Below are positions 8,159 through 17,555 of a DNA stretch of 64,000 nucleotides, piece after piece (the first letter of the stretch is position 1; each line of letters begins with the position of its first letter). The stretch spans positions 369,557 through 433,556 of the forward strand of contig NZ_CAJHCQ010000005.1 in NCBI RefSeq assembly GCF_904848665.1, written 5' to 3'. This DNA comes from Paraburkholderia hiiakae (GTDB lineage Bacteria; Pseudomonadota; Gammaproteobacteria; Burkholderiales; Burkholderiaceae). A program made the position numbers and the translations under genes. Below the pieces are notes generated by a model. That model had not been told where the DNA came from. It saw nothing but the letters and a program-made list of their open reading frames with translations, and searched no databases.

Positions 8159-10444
8159 ATGAACAAGACCGATCGTCAGGCCGCGCTGGAATATCACGAA
8201 TTTCCCACCCCGGGCAAGATCTCGGTGACGGCCAGCAAGCCGCTCGTCACTCAGCGCGACCTCGCGCTCGCCTATACGCCGGGTGTCGCCGTGGCCTGCG
8301 AGGAGATCGTCGCCGATCCGCAGAACTCGTTCCGCTACACGGCGCGCGGCAATCTGGTGGGCGTGATCACGAACGGTACGGCCGTGCTCGGTCTGGGCAA
8401 CATCGGCGCGCTGGCCTCCAAGCCGGTCATGGAAGGCAAGGCGGTGCTCTTCAAGAAGTTCGCCGGGATCGACGTGTTCGACATCGAAGTCACCGAAAGC
8501 GATCCGGACAAGCTCGTGGACATCATCGCGAGCCTCGAAGCCACGTTCGGCGGCATCAATCTGGAAGACATCAAGGCCCCCGATTGCTTCACGGTCGAGC
8601 GCAAACTGCGCGATCGCATGAAGATTCCGGTCTTCCACGACGATCAGCACGGTACTGCCATTACCGTTTCGGCCGCGTTCATGAACGGCCTGAAAGTGAT
8701 TGGCAAGGACATTACGAAGGTCAAGGTCGTGACTTCGGGCGCGGGCGCCGCGGCGCTGGCGTGTCTGGACCTCATGGTCGATCTCGGCCTGCCGCTCAAG
8801 AACATCTGGGTGACCGATATCGACGGCGTGGTCTACCAGGGCCGCACGACGCTCATGGACCCGGACAAGGAACGCTTCGCGCAGGACACCTCGGCGCGTT
8901 CGCTTTCCGACGTGATCGAAGGCGCGGACGTGTTCCTCGGCCTTTCCGCGGGCGGCGTGCTCAAGGCGGAAATGGTCAAGAAGATGGCCGACAAGCCGCT
9001 GATTCTCGCGCTTGCCAACCCCACGCCGGAAATCTTCCCCGAGGTCGCGCTCGAAGCGCGCCCGGACGCGGTGCTCGCCACGGGCCGTTCGGACTTCCCG
9101 AACCAGGTCAACAACGTGCTGTGCTTCCCGTACATCTTCCGCGGCGCACTCGATGTGGGCGCAACGACCATCACGCGCAACATGGAAATCGCGGCTGTGC
9201 ACGCGATCGCCAAGCTCGCGGAAGAAGAGCTGAACGATTCGGTGGCCGCCGCATACGGCGCCTATGATCTGCGTTTCGGCCCGAAGTACCTGATTCCGAA
9301 GCCGTTCGATTCGCGCCTGATCGTGCGTATCGCACCGGCCGTCGCGAAGGCGGCGATGGAAGACGGCGTGGCCACGCGCCCCATCGACGACTTTGGCGCG
9401 TACACGAACGAGCTGCAGCAGTTCGTGTATCACTCGGGTGCGTTCATGAAGCCGATTTTCGCGGCCGCGAAGCAGTTCGTGCGTGACGGCGGCAAGTCGC
9501 GCATCGTGTTCGCCGAAGGCGAGGAAGAGCGCGTGCTGCGCGCGGTGCAGGTGATCGTCGACGAGAAGCTCGCGCGTCCGATCCTGATTGGCCGCCCCGA
9601 AGTGCTGCTCGCCCGCATCGAGAAGTTCGGCCTGCGCCTGAAGCTCGGCGAAGACGTGGAAGTCACGAACCCCGAGTACGACGAGCGCTTCCACCAGTAT
9701 TGGACGACCTATTGGGAACTGCGCTGCCGCGACGGCATTTCGAAGGAAATGGCGCGCGTGGAAATGCGCCGCCGCCTCACGCTGATCGGCGCGATGATGG
9801 TGCGCCTGGGCGACGCGGACGGCATGGTGTGCGGCACGGTGGGCGCGTATCACGACCACCTGCGCTTCGTCGATGAAGCCATCGGCATGCATCCGAACGC
9901 GAATACCTATGCGGCGATGAACATCCTGCTGCTCGACAAGCGTACGGTCGCGATCGTCGACACGCACGTGAACGACAACCCGAACGCCGAGCAGATCGCC
10001 GAATTCACGCTGGCGGCTGCGCGCCAGATGGAATGGCTGAATCTGCAGCCGAAGGTCGCGCTGCTCTCGCGTTCGAACTTCGGCTCGGGCAGCTCGGCTT
10101 CGGGCACGAAGATGCGTGAAGTGCTCAAGCTCGTGACTCAGAAGAATCCCGATCTGGAAATCGACGGGGAAATGCACGGCGACTGCGCGCTGGACGAAGC
10201 GCTACGCCTGCGCATCCTGCCGCATTCGAAGCTCAAGGGCGCGGCGAACCTGCTCGTGTGCCCGAATGTGGACTCGGGCAACATCGCCTACAACCTGCTC
10301 AAGACGGGTGCGGGCAGCAACGTGGCGGTCGGCCCGTTCCTGCTGGGCGTGAATGCGCCGGTGAACGTGCTGACGTCGAGCTCGACGGTGCGACGCATCA
10401 TCAACATGGCCGCCCTGACCGTGTTGCAGGCGAACCGCGACTGA
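8159..10444 (+). CDS. maeB: NADP-dependent malic enzyme with phosphotransacetylase-like domain
   Basis: About 761 residues from the ATG at 8159 ([20 protein letters not shown]); a GTG three codons upstream is an alternative. Malic enzyme converts malate to pyruvate, CO2 and NADPH in the cytosol. Residues 1-430 carry the malic enzyme domain, including [21 protein letters not shown] and the nucleotide-binding [12 protein letters not shown]. Residues about 430-760 form the phosphotransacetylase-like domain that acts as an acetyl-CoA-responsive regulatory module in MaeB enzymes. The length is typical for the two-domain form. A strong terminator follows. Confidence 0.95.
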   Translation: MNKTDRQAALEYHEFPTPGKISVTASKPLVTQRDLALAYTPGVAVACEEIVADPQNSFRYTARGNLVGVITNGTAVLGLGNIGALASKPVMEGKAVLFKKFAGIDVFDIEVTESDPDKLVDIIASLEATFGGINLEDIKAPDCFTVERKLRDRMKIPVFHDDQHGTAITVSAAFMNGLKVIGKDITKVKVVTSGAGAAALACLDLMVDLGLPLKNIWVTDIDGVVYQGRTTLMDPDKERFAQDTSARSLSDVIEGADVFLGLSAGGVLKAEMVKKMADKPLILALANPTPEIFPEVALEARPDAVLATGRSDFPNQVNNVLCFPYIFRGALDVGATTITRNMEIAAVHAIAKLAEEELNDSVAAAYGAYDLRFGPKYLIPKPFDSRLIVRIAPAVAKAAMEDGVATRPIDDFGAYTNELQQFVYHSGAFMKPIFAAAKQFVRDGGKSRIVFAEGEEERVLRAVQVIVDEKLARPILIGRPEVLLARIEKFGLRLKLGEDVEVTNPEYDERFHQYWTTYWELRCRDGISKEMARVEMRRRLTLIGAMMVRLGDADGMVCGTVGAYHDHLRFVDEAIGMHPNANTYAAMNILLLDKRTVAIVDTHVNDNPNAEQIAEFTLAAARQMEWLNLQPKVALLSRSNFGSGSSASGTKMREVLKLVTQKNPDLEIDGEMHGDCALDEALRLRILPHSKLKGAANLLVCPNVDSGNIAYNLLKTGAGSNVAVGPFLLGVNAPVNVLTSSSTVRRIINMAALTVLQANRD

Positions 10445-10478
10445 GCGTAGACGGCGGACGCACGACCTGCGTCCCGAT

Positions 10479-10518
10479 AAAAAACGCGCGATGGCTTCTA
10501 GCTGTCGCGCGTTTTTTT
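10479..10518 (+). terminator. rho-independent terminator after maeB
   Basis: CGCGCGA and TCGCGCG form a 7-bp GC stem preceded by A6 and followed by T7, 35 nt after the maeB stop. The flanking A and T runs would also allow activity on the opposite strand. Confidence 0.85.
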
Positions 10519-10526
10519 CTTTCGGG

Positions 10527-10796
10527 TCAGGCCGCGGTTTCGGCTAGCTGTTCGTCGATCAGGCGGCGGGCCGCGCTGTAGCCGCCCATCAAGGCGTCGA
10601 TATCGGAGCGGAAGGGAAGGCCGGCGGCGTTCTCGATTTTCAGGTGTGAGGGTAATACGCGCTCGCCGTTGGCCGCGATGCTCACCACGGCCGCGTAGCG
10701 AGGACGTTCGATTTCCGGTCGATCGAGCGGGACCGTGCCTTTCGCTTCGACGCCAACGCGGATTGCGTAGCCGCGATATTCATAGGTGCGATTCAT
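10527..10796 (-). CDS. conserved hypothetical protein
   Basis: An 89-residue protein (MNRTYEYRGYAIRVGVEAKG) with no signal peptide or membrane segment. It reads like the small cytosolic hypotheticals common in Burkholderia, rich in charged residues and ending RRLIDEQLAETAA. It is convergent with maeB across the terminator. Function unknown. Coding status is supported by codon composition and a normal ATG start, not by a recognised domain. Confidence 0.65.
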   Translation of the reverse strand: MNRTYEYRGYAIRVGVEAKGTVPLDRPEIERPRYAAVVSIAANGERVLPSHLKIENAAGLPFRSDIDALMGGYSAARRLIDEQLAETAA

Positions 10797-11158
10797 GACT
10801 GCATTGCTGTGCGGATTACAGCTTGCAAGGGTACGGCGTGCGAGCTTAAGTCAACCTTACGTTGCACTGAATGAACCGAAAGAAACCTTGTCACGTTGCG
10901 CACGAATCGAGGTAAGTCGAAAGGCGGTGAAAGGCGCTGGTTAGTAAGGTGCGCAAAGGATTCTGTTCCAACGAAAAAAAGCGGATTCACAGGCTTCGCA
11001 GGCGCATTCCCTTAAGGTTCTCATCAGCTTGGAGCAGGCACGATCTCATCACTCTGCCCAGCGTTGCGCGTTGCCATGCGCGTGACATTCGCACGGCGTA
11101 GGGTGGAACCAGCCAGACTGGATATCGTTGTCAGCGCAACTTTCGGGAGTGCAGCGCC
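10797..11158. other. intergenic stretch, no gene seen
   Basis: A 362-bp gap between two small genes transcribed outward. It is visibly more AT-rich than its surroundings and presumably holds the two promoters. I see no convincing RNA gene, repeat or conserved protein. Confidence 0.4.
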
Positions 11159-11512
11159 ATGAAGCCGCCGACCGATCGCCTGCACGCGTACCTGTTCGTT
11201 GCTTCGCTTTCGGCGATCGTCATTCAGGTCGCCGTGGTCATATCGATCCTGCTGCTGCACGTACCGGAACGCGCCTTCGAGTCGTCGCCGTTTCGCGTGG
11301 CCGTGCTCGCGGCCATAGGCTGCGTGCTCCTCGCAGTGCACAGGCAAGTGCGGCGCGTCACGCGCGAGGCCGCGTCCCGCAACCGCAGTCAGGCGAAGCT
11401 GCGTGCTACGCGCGCGGCGTGCGCCTCGAAGCGCGCGGCCCGCGCGCCGCTGCGTGCACGCCATATCCGCAATGCCATGACAGCGGCTGCGGCCCGCTCG
11501 AGCGCACGCTAA
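11159..11512 (+). CDS. small predicted membrane protein
   Basis: 117 residues with two hydrophobic segments, roughly residues 10-36 (FVASLSAIVIQVAVVISILL) and 49-65 (VAVLAAIGCVLLAV), then a strongly basic Arg/Ala-rich cytosolic tail. A GGGAG ribosome binding site lies upstream of the ATG. The arrangement suggests a small two-pass inner-membrane protein with a nucleic-acid- or lipid-facing tail. Function unknown; moderate doubt that it is expressed. Confidence 0.45.
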   Translation: MKPPTDRLHAYLFVASLSAIVIQVAVVISILLLHVPERAFESSPFRVAVLAAIGCVLLAVHRQVRRVTREAASRNRSQAKLRATRAACASKRAARAPLRARHIRNAMTAAAARSSAR

Positions 11513-11542
11513 AGCACTTACAGCACGCATTGCGCGCGAACT

Positions 11543-12091
11543 TCAGCCATCCACAGGCGGAACGGGCATCTCGAGGTTGAGCTGGTAGAAAGCGGCGTCG
11601 AGCCAGTGGCCGAACTTGAATCCCGCTTCCTTGATCGTGCCCGAGTGCGTGAATCCCAGCTTGGTGTGCAGCGCAATGCTTCCGCCATTGGTGGCGTCGA
11701 TGCACCCCACGAGCACGTGAATCTGTTGCTCACGGGCGCGGCGGATCAACTCCAGCAGCAGGCGTTCGCCGAGGCCACGGCCACGCTGGTCGCGGTGCAC
11801 GTAGACGCTGTGCTCGACCGTGTACTTGTTGGCGGGAAACGCGCGGAATGTGCCCCAGCTCGCGAAGCCGAGCAGCGTGCCGGCTTCATCTACGGCGCCC
11901 ACTACCGGAAAGCCGTTCGCGCGTTTGGTGCCGAACCATGTGGCCATGGCCTCGGGCGGGCGCGGCTTGTAGTCGTAGAGCGCGGTTGAATTGACGATCG
12001 CGTCGTTGAGGATCTCGAGAATCGCCGACGCATGGTCCGCTTCGTTGCAATCGATGAAGCGCACACCATCGCTCTGTGAGTTCGCATTCAT
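11543..12091 (-). CDS. GNAT family N-acetyltransferase (phosphinothricin/L-amino acid type)
   Basis: A 182-residue acetyltransferase. The acetyl-CoA pyrophosphate-binding motif HRDQRGRGLGERLLLELI (near residues 98-115) and the terminal CIDATNGGSIALHTKLGF are typical of the Pat/MnaT group that N-acetylates phosphinothricin, methionine sulfone or related amino acids. It is cytosolic. It lies upstream, in the same direction, of no clear operon partner. Substrate uncertain; family firm. Confidence 0.87.
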   Translation of the reverse strand: MNANSQSDGVRFIDCNEADHASAILEILNDAIVNSTALYDYKPRPPEAMATWFGTKRANGFPVVGAVDEAGTLLGFASWGTFRAFPANKYTVEHSVYVHRDQRGRGLGERLLLELIRRAREQQIHVLVGCIDATNGGSIALHTKLGFTHSGTIKEAGFKFGHWLDAAFYQLNLEMPVPPVDG

Positions 12092-12144
12092 AGGGAATCC
12101 TCTTTAAATGAAAAGGGTGGCAGATTGAGGCGCATCAGGCTGGT

Positions 12145-12735
12145 TCAGATACCGCTTACGTCGCAAATGGCCACGATGTAATGCGCGGCGTGGGAGCCTG
12201 GATTTCTGAATATCAGTGGCTGATCGAGCCGCATGGCGAGGCAATCGCCCGCATGGAGCGAATGCCGTTCATTGCCCAACTCCACGTCGATCCTGCCTTC
12301 CATCACCCAGACTTGCTGGTGAATCACATTGTCGCGGCCGCCCGTTTCATAGGCGACGCGTGCGCCGGCGGGGAAATCCACTTCGACCAGCTGGATCGGC
12401 GAAGGCCAGTTGGGCGGCGAGACGCTCCGGCGCATATAGCCCGACTGCGGATCGCGCCACAGTGCCTGCTGCTCCCGGCGTACCAGGGGCTCAGCGGGCG
12501 CGCTCTCGCCACTTGCGCCGAAGAGGCTCGCCATCGATACCGAAAGCCCCGCCGCGAGCTTTTCGAGCACCACCGCCGTGGGGCTGGCGGCGCCGCGCTC
12601 GATCATCGAGATCATCGAGCGGCTCACGCCGCTGCGCGTGGCCAGCGCGTCCAGCGTCAGGCCGCGCGTTGCGCGCAAATCGCGCACGCAGCGGGCGATG
12701 CGCTCGTTGATTCCGGCGTCGGTCGGGCTGTCCAT
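12145..12735 (-). CDS. XRE-cupin transcriptional regulator
   Basis: 196 residues from the ATG at 12735 (MDSPTDAGINERIARCVR). Residues about 8-66 form an XRE helix-turn-helix (LDALATRSGVSRSMISMIER). Residues about 105-190 form a cupin domain (VWVMEGRIDVELGN, then LHAGDCLAM). This two-domain architecture is common for regulators of amino acid, polyamine or nucleobase uptake. It lies downstream of the purine permease on the same strand but is separated from it by a terminator; the GNAT gene follows it. The frame is open into the permease region upstream, but that is a shadow of the permease. Confidence 0.88.
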   Translation of the reverse strand: MDSPTDAGINERIARCVRDLRATRGLTLDALATRSGVSRSMISMIERGAASPTAVVLEKLAAGLSVSMASLFGASGESAPAEPLVRREQQALWRDPQSGYMRRSVSPPNWPSPIQLVEVDFPAGARVAYETGGRDNVIHQQVWVMEGRIDVELGNERHSLHAGDCLAMRLDQPLIFRNPGSHAAHYIVAICDVSGI

Positions 12736-12743
12736 TTGACTCG

Positions 12744-12782
12744 TTTCCAAGATGATGGAGTTATTATCCAGTAAATTGGAAA
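12744..12782. promoter_or_regulatory. nested inverted repeats upstream of the XRE-cupin gene
   Basis: TTTCCAA (12744-12750) and TTGGAAA (12776-12782) form an outer inverted repeat, with TGGA and TCCA nested inside, in an AT-rich stretch just upstream of the start. This fits an autoregulatory operator and promoter. Function inferred. Confidence 0.4.
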
Positions 12783-12791
12783 TCACGGTCA

Positions 12792-12829
12792 ATAAAAAAG
12801 CGGGCGGCCCGGTTTCAGGGCCGCGCGCT
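12792..12829 (-). terminator. rho-independent terminator of the purine permease gene
   Basis: On the minus strand GCGGCCC-TGAAACC-GGGCCGC forms a stem-loop, continued by CCGC and a T6 run, starting a few nucleotides past the permease stop codon. Confidence 0.8.
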
Positions 12830-12836
12830 CGGCGCG

Positions 12837-14228
12837 TTACTGTTTTTCCGGCAGGAACCAGTTCATCACGAGCGCGCAGATGCCGCCCGTCGCGACACCT
12901 GATTCCAGCACGTTCTTGAGGGCATGCGGCAGGCTGGTCAGGATCTCGGGCACCTGCGAGACGCCAAGGCCCAGCGCGAGCGACACCGCGATGATGAGCA
13001 GGGCGCGGCGGTCGAGGCGAGTGCCCGCGAGGATGTTGATGCCCGAAGCGGCCACCGCGCCGAACATCACCATGGCCGCGCCGCCCAGCACGGGCTCGGG
13101 CACGGCCTGCAGCACGCCCGCCACGGGCGGGAAGAGGCCCAGCACGACGAGCATGCCCGCGATCCAGAGGCCTACGTGGCGGCTGGCGATGCCGGTGAGC
13201 TGGATCACGCCGTTGTTCTGCGCGAACACGGAGCTGGGGAACGTGTTGAAGAAACCGGCGAGCAGCGAGTTGAAGCCGTTGACGAGTACGCCGCCCTTGA
13301 TGCGCCGCATCCACACGGGACCTTCCACCGGCTCTTTCGACACCTTGCTGGTGGCGGTGACGTCGCCGATCGCTTCGAGCGAGGTCACGAGGTAGATGAT
13401 CAGCATGGGCACGAAGAGCGACCACGAGAAGCCCAGGCCGAAATGCAGCGGGGTCGGAATCTGGAACAGCGCGGCTTCGCGCGCGCCGGTGAAGTCGAGC
13501 CGACCCATTGCGCCCGCAACGATATAGCCGATGGCGAGCGCGATGACGAGCGCCGTGCTGCGCACCCAGACGACAGGCACGCGGTTGAGCACGATGATGG
13601 TGCCGAGCACGAGGCCCGAGAGCGTGAGATTCTGGACGCTCGCGAAGTTGCCCTTGGCGATGGCGCCATAGCCGCCGCCCATGCTGATGAGGCCGACCTT
13701 GATGAGCGTGAGGCCGATCAGCAGCACGACGATGCCGGTGACGAGCGGCGTGATGAGGCGCTTGATGAAGGGCAGGATGCGCGATACCGCCATTTCGACG
13801 AACGAGCCTGCGATAACGACGCCGAATATCGCGGCCATCACGGTAACGACAGGCGTGCCCTGCTTGACCATGAGACTGCCGCCCGCGATGAGCGGGCCGA
13901 CGAAGTTGAAGCTCGTGCCCTGGACGATGAGCAGGCCCGCGCCGAGCGGCCCGACGCGCTTGCATTGCAGGAACGTGGCGATGCCGGAAATCACCAGCGA
14001 CATCGAGACGATCAGCGTGGTGTCGCGGCTGGAAACGCCCAGAGCCTGGCAGATCAAGAGGCCCGGCGTGACGATAGGCACGAGGATCGCGAGCAGATGC
14101 TGGAGCGCGGCCACGAAGGCGATGGTGGGCGCGGGGCGGTCGTTGGGGCCGTAGACGAGGTCGTGGGTGGTTTCGGTGTCGTCGGCGCCGTGGGAAGCGG
14201 CGCGTGGGGTCGATGAGGCGGATTGCAT
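12837..14228 (-). CDS. xanthine/uric acid permease, NCS2 family
   Basis: A 463-residue polytopic nucleobase transporter. The signature NNGVIQLTGIASRHVG (near residue 345) matches the NCS2 motif, and ALQHLLAILVPIVTPGLLI near the N terminus is typical of the XanQ/UacT purine branch, with Gln-His in the first segment. It would import xanthine or urate with protons across the inner membrane. The gene is followed by its own terminator and then the XRE-cupin regulator. Precise substrate among purines is uncertain. Confidence 0.9.
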   Translation of the reverse strand: MQSASSTPRAASHGADDTETTHDLVYGPNDRPAPTIAFVAALQHLLAILVPIVTPGLLICQALGVSSRDTTLIVSMSLVISGIATFLQCKRVGPLGAGLLIVQGTSFNFVGPLIAGGSLMVKQGTPVVTVMAAIFGVVIAGSFVEMAVSRILPFIKRLITPLVTGIVVLLIGLTLIKVGLISMGGGYGAIAKGNFASVQNLTLSGLVLGTIIVLNRVPVVWVRSTALVIALAIGYIVAGAMGRLDFTGAREAALFQIPTPLHFGLGFSWSLFVPMLIIYLVTSLEAIGDVTATSKVSKEPVEGPVWMRRIKGGVLVNGFNSLLAGFFNTFPSSVFAQNNGVIQLTGIASRHVGLWIAGMLVVLGLFPPVAGVLQAVPEPVLGGAAMVMFGAVAASGINILAGTRLDRRALLIIAVSLALGLGVSQVPEILTSLPHALKNVLESGVATGGICALVMNWFLPEKQ

Positions 14229-14339
14229 CGGGAGCGGCGGGTGAGCGGAGAAAGCGCAGCATTTTAACGGAAGCTGAGGGGGAACCCTGAGCGCGCGCGC
14301 TTCAGGGCGCGCAGTCCAACAGCGCGCCCGCCGCCCCCA

Positions 14340-14792
14340 TTACTTGCCGTTGCGCGAGCGTGCCCGCTCGGCGAGCGCTTTGTAGTCGTAGGTGGGATAG
14401 AACTCGGTGTGGTAACCGCCCCACGCGGTTTCCTCGATTGCGCGATTCACCTCGCGCAGCCGGTCGGCGGGCACGCGCAGCGTCACGACCTGGCCGATTC
14501 CCATCATCACGTACCACGAGACCACTTCGATGCCGGGCGGCGGGAAGGCTTTGTAGAAGCCCTGTTCCGCGAGTTGCTGATTGATCTTCGGCAGCGGCTT
14601 CGACTCGTCGTGCTTCAGGAAGATCGTCAGGAGGAACGTGCCGTCGCCGGCGGGCGCGGCAGGGGGCGTTTCGGCGGGGTTAGTTTGCGCGACGGCGGAA
14701 AGCGGGACGAGCAGCGGAACCAACAGCGGGGCCAGCATGGCAGTCACGGTGATCACGGCGGCGCCTGCTATCCATTTGCGTACGGCATGCAT
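14340..14792 (-). CDS. exported hypothetical protein
   Basis: 150 residues with an N-terminal signal peptide: MHAVRKW, then a hydrophobic core to about residue 34 and a probable cleavage after the SAVAQ region. A Pro/Ala-rich linker leads to a small alpha/beta domain (FLLTIFLKHDESKPLPKINQ) that resembles the dimeric ferredoxin-like fold of muconolactone-isomerase-like small proteins. It is divergent from glpR. Function unknown; export to the periplasm is inferred. Confidence 0.72.
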   Translation of the reverse strand: MHAVRKWIAGAAVITVTAMLAPLLVPLLVPLSAVAQTNPAETPPAAPAGDGTFLLTIFLKHDESKPLPKINQQLAEQGFYKAFPPPGIEVVSWYVMMGIGQVVTLRVPADRLREVNRAIEETAWGGYHTEFYPTYDYKALAERARSRNGK

Positions 14793-14863
14793 CGGCTTTC
14801 TCCTGAATCGGGTGGGCGAGCCCTTACAATAGGTCGGTCCTCACTTGCATGCCAAACGAGCCA

Positions 14864-15643
14864 ATGACACGAGATCCTCGCCTCACCCTGAACGCGCGCC
14901 AGCAGGAAATGCTCGAATGGGTGCAACGCGATGGCTTCGTCACGGTCGACGATCTCGCCTCGCATTTCGATGTCACGCCGCAGACCATTCGCCGCGACGT
15001 AAACTGGCTCGCCGACATGAATCTGCTGCGCCGCTATCACGGCGGCGCGAGCCTGCCCACGAGTTCGGAAAACGTCTCGTACAGCGCGCGGCAACACATG
15101 TTTCATGAGGAGAAGCGCCGTATCGCGGCGCTCGCGGCCCAGCACATTCCCGATCAGGCGTCGCTCTTCATCAACCTCGGCACCACGACCGAGGAAGTGG
15201 CGCGCGCGCTCAATCATCATCAGGGCTTGCGCGTCGTCACGAACAACCTCAACGTCGCGAGCCTGATGAGCGGTTATCCCGACTGCGAAGTGATGATCAC
15301 GGGCGGCGTCGTGCGCCCCTGGGACAAAGGCATCGTCGGCGAGCACACCATCGACTTTATCCGGCAATTCAAGGTGGATTACGCGATCATCGGCACGTCG
15401 GCCATCGAGACCGACGGCACGCTGCGCGACTTCGACACGCGCGAGGTGCGTGTGGCCCAGGCCATCATCGAGCATGCGCGCACGGTCTACCTCGTCGCCG
15501 ACCATTCGAAGGTCGGCCGCCCGGCGCTCGTGCGCCAGGGGCATCTGAGTCAGGTTCATGCGCTCTTCACCGACCAGCCGTTGCCCGCGGAAATGAACGA
15601 GGCGGTTCTCGCAGCGGGCACGCAGGTTCACATCGCAGCGTAA
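14864..15643 (+). CDS. glpR: glycerol-3-phosphate regulon repressor, DeoR family
   Basis: About 259 residues from the ATG at 14864 (MTRDPRLTLNARQQEML); an in-frame ATG at 14849 is a possible alternative. Residues about 5-60 form the DeoR helix-turn-helix (VDDLASHFDVTPQTIRRDVN). The rest is the sugar-phosphate-sensing domain, with INLGTTTEEVARAL and the C-terminal VADHSKVGRPALV. GlpR represses the glp genes and is released by glycerol 3-phosphate. Its identity is supported by the adjacent glpD, glpK and glpF. Confidence 0.93.
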   Translation: MTRDPRLTLNARQQEMLEWVQRDGFVTVDDLASHFDVTPQTIRRDVNWLADMNLLRRYHGGASLPTSSENVSYSARQHMFHEEKRRIAALAAQHIPDQASLFINLGTTTEEVARALNHHQGLRVVTNNLNVASLMSGYPDCEVMITGGVVRPWDKGIVGEHTIDFIRQFKVDYAIIGTSAIETDGTLRDFDTREVRVAQAIIEHARTVYLVADHSKVGRPALVRQGHLSQVHALFTDQPLPAEMNEAVLAAGTQVHIAA

Positions 15644-15644
15644 G

Positions 15645-15694
15645 GCGCGGAATATTCGTCCGCGCTTTCTCTGAGCGCGTCGTCCGCGCTTTTT
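15645..15694 (+). terminator. tandem hairpin terminators after glpR
   Basis: Two short GC stems occur in series: GCGCGGA/TCCGCGC (15645-15665) followed by TTTCTC, and AGCGCG/CGCGCT (15674-15690) followed by TTTTC. Together they would end glpR transcription before the glpD promoter. Confidence 0.65.
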
Positions 15695-15769
15695 CTCCAT
15701 TTCCGATCTGAAATCCGGCGCGTTGCCTGGCGCAAACGCGCTAGCGCCCCGTTTTCATTCGCGCCTGAC

Positions 15770-15872
15770 GAACGTTCGGTACATGTTCGTTTACGCTCGC
15801 CTTTCGTCCGAGATTTTGCAAAATCGAATCTTTACTTTTTCGTTCGTGTTCGATAAATTTCGAATTCGAACA
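15770..15872. promoter_or_regulatory. candidate GlpR operator cluster upstream of glpD
   Basis: The AT-rich leader contains several dyads: GAACGTTC (15770-15777), GATTTTGCAAAATC (15812-15825), and a 26-bp dyad with TGTTCG and CGAACA arms (15847-15872) enclosing TTCGAATTCGAA. The reverse strand of the last reads AATGTTCGAA, which fits the E. coli GlpR half-site as I remember it (WATKYTCGWW). The position 36 to 140 nt before glpD fits repression of the glpD-K-F operon. Binding is inferred. Confidence 0.6.
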
Positions 15873-15908
15873 TTTTAAGGTTCGTTTTTCTTTCAGGGAC
15901 ACAGCAGG

Positions 15909-17459
15909 GTGACTCAACAGAACCGGTACGATCTGCTCGTCGTGGGCGGCGGGATCAACGGCGCGGGTATCGCGCGCGACGCGGCCGGCCGCGGGTTGTC
16001 GGTGCTCCTTTGCGAGCAGGACGACCTCGCCTCGCATACCTCGTCGTCCAGCACCAAGCTGATTCACGGCGGGCTGCGCTATCTCGAGTACAAGGAATTC
16101 GGGCTCGTGCGCAAGGCGTTGCAGGAGCGTGAAACGTTGCTGCGCGCGGCGCCCCACATCATGTGGCCGTTGCGTTTCGTCATGCCGCACATGCCGAACC
16201 TGCGTCCGGCGTGGCTCATTCGCATGGGCCTGTTCCTCTACGATCATCTGGCGAAGCGCGAACTGCTGCCGGGCTCGCGCGGCATCGACATGCGCCGCCA
16301 TGCGGCGGGTGAGCCACTCATCGATTCGATCCGGCGCGGCTTTGTGTATTCGGACGGCTGGGTCGACGACGCGCGCCTCGTCGTGCTCAACGCGCTCGAC
16401 GCGCAAGAGCGCGGCGCGCAAATCCTCACGCGCACGAAGCTGGTATCCGCCGTGCGCACGAATGTCGCGAACGGTGCGCATAGCGAATGGCAGGCGCTCC
16501 TGCGCCGCCCGGACGGCAGCACCTTCGACGTGCGCGCGCGCGCTATCGCCAATGCGGCCGGCCCGTGGGTGGGCGACGTGCTGCACGGCGCGCTGGGGCG
16601 CGGCGCGCAGCACAGCGTGCGCCTCGTGAAAGGCAGCCATATCGTGACGAAGCGTCTCTTCGATCACGACCACGCGTACATCTTCCAGAACCCGGACAAG
16701 CGCATCATCTTCGCGATTCCGTACGAGCATGACTTCACGCTGATCGGCACGACCGACGTGGAGTATCGCAACGACCCCGCGAAGGTGTCGATCGACGGCG
16801 ACGAAACGCGCTATCTGTGCGAGTCGATCAACCGCTATTTCAAGCGCAAGATCTCGCCCGCCGACGTGCAATGGACCTACTCGGGCGTGCGTCCGCTGCT
16901 CGAGGAAGAGGGCGCGGAGAATGCGTCCGCCGTCACGCGCGACTACAAGCTCGAATTCGACGAAACCGCTGGCGCGCCGCTGCTTTCGGTGTTCGGCGGC
17001 AAGATCACGACCTTCCGCAAACTTGCGGAAGAGGCTTCGGACATGCTGTGCCGCGCGCTCGACCACACCGCGCCTTCGTGGACCGCGGGCGCGCCGTTGC
17101 CCGGCGGCGATATCGCGAACGCGCGTTTCGAGCCTTTCGCGCAGGCATTCGCGAAGCGCCATGCGTGGCTGCCTGCCGCGCTTGCGCGCCGCTACGCGCG
17201 CGCGTACGGCACGCGCGCCGAACGTCTCGTGGGCAACGCGCAATCGCTCGCGGGCCTCGGCGTCGAAATCGCGCCTGGCATCTACGAGGCCGAATTGCGC
17301 TACCTGCGCGCCGCCGAATGGGCCACGCGCGCCGAAGACGTGCTGTGGCGCCGCTCCAAGCTCGGCCTGCATGTCGCACCGGGCACGCTCAATGGCGTGG
17401 CCGCCGCAATCGATCACTGGTTTGCCGCAACAAGCGCGACGGCGACCGCGCAGCACTGA
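15909..17459 (+). CDS. glpD: aerobic glycerol-3-phosphate dehydrogenase
   Basis: 516 residues from the GTG at 15909. This membrane-associated flavoprotein oxidises glycerol 3-phosphate to dihydroxyacetone phosphate and passes electrons to quinone. The FAD-binding Rossmann motif VVGGGINGAGIARDAAGRGL lies at about residues 10-30. The substrate-side STKLIHGGLRYLEY segment and the C-terminal GlpO/GlpD cap domain (from about 385) are present. The length matches the family. It heads the probable glpD-glpK-glpF operon downstream of the candidate GlpR operators. Confidence 0.96.
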   Translation: MTQQNRYDLLVVGGGINGAGIARDAAGRGLSVLLCEQDDLASHTSSSSTKLIHGGLRYLEYKEFGLVRKALQERETLLRAAPHIMWPLRFVMPHMPNLRPAWLIRMGLFLYDHLAKRELLPGSRGIDMRRHAAGEPLIDSIRRGFVYSDGWVDDARLVVLNALDAQERGAQILTRTKLVSAVRTNVANGAHSEWQALLRRPDGSTFDVRARAIANAAGPWVGDVLHGALGRGAQHSVRLVKGSHIVTKRLFDHDHAYIFQNPDKRIIFAIPYEHDFTLIGTTDVEYRNDPAKVSIDGDETRYLCESINRYFKRKISPADVQWTYSGVRPLLEEEGAENASAVTRDYKLEFDETAGAPLLSVFGGKITTFRKLAEEASDMLCRALDHTAPSWTAGAPLPGGDIANARFEPFAQAFAKRHAWLPAALARRYARAYGTRAERLVGNAQSLAGLGVEIAPGIYEAELRYLRAAEWATRAEDVLWRRSKLGLHVAPGTLNGVAAAIDHWFAATSATATAQH

Positions 17460-17555
17460 AGTTCGCCGGCATCACGCAGCAAGGTAAAGCACGTACCCCC
17501 ACGCACCGTCCCCCGCGGCGCGTAATCACAACTAGTACACACGGAGATGAGAGAC

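Noticed and set aside
8066..10177. 703-residue open frame antisense to maeB
   Set aside because: It is a His/Arg-rich shadow caused by GC-biased third positions of maeB; no domain and no ribosome binding site.
12145..14262. 705-residue frame joining the XRE-cupin regulator to Arg-rich sequence
   Set aside because: Only the last 196 codons are the regulator; the rest is an out-of-frame shadow of the purine permease, and a terminator lies between the genes.
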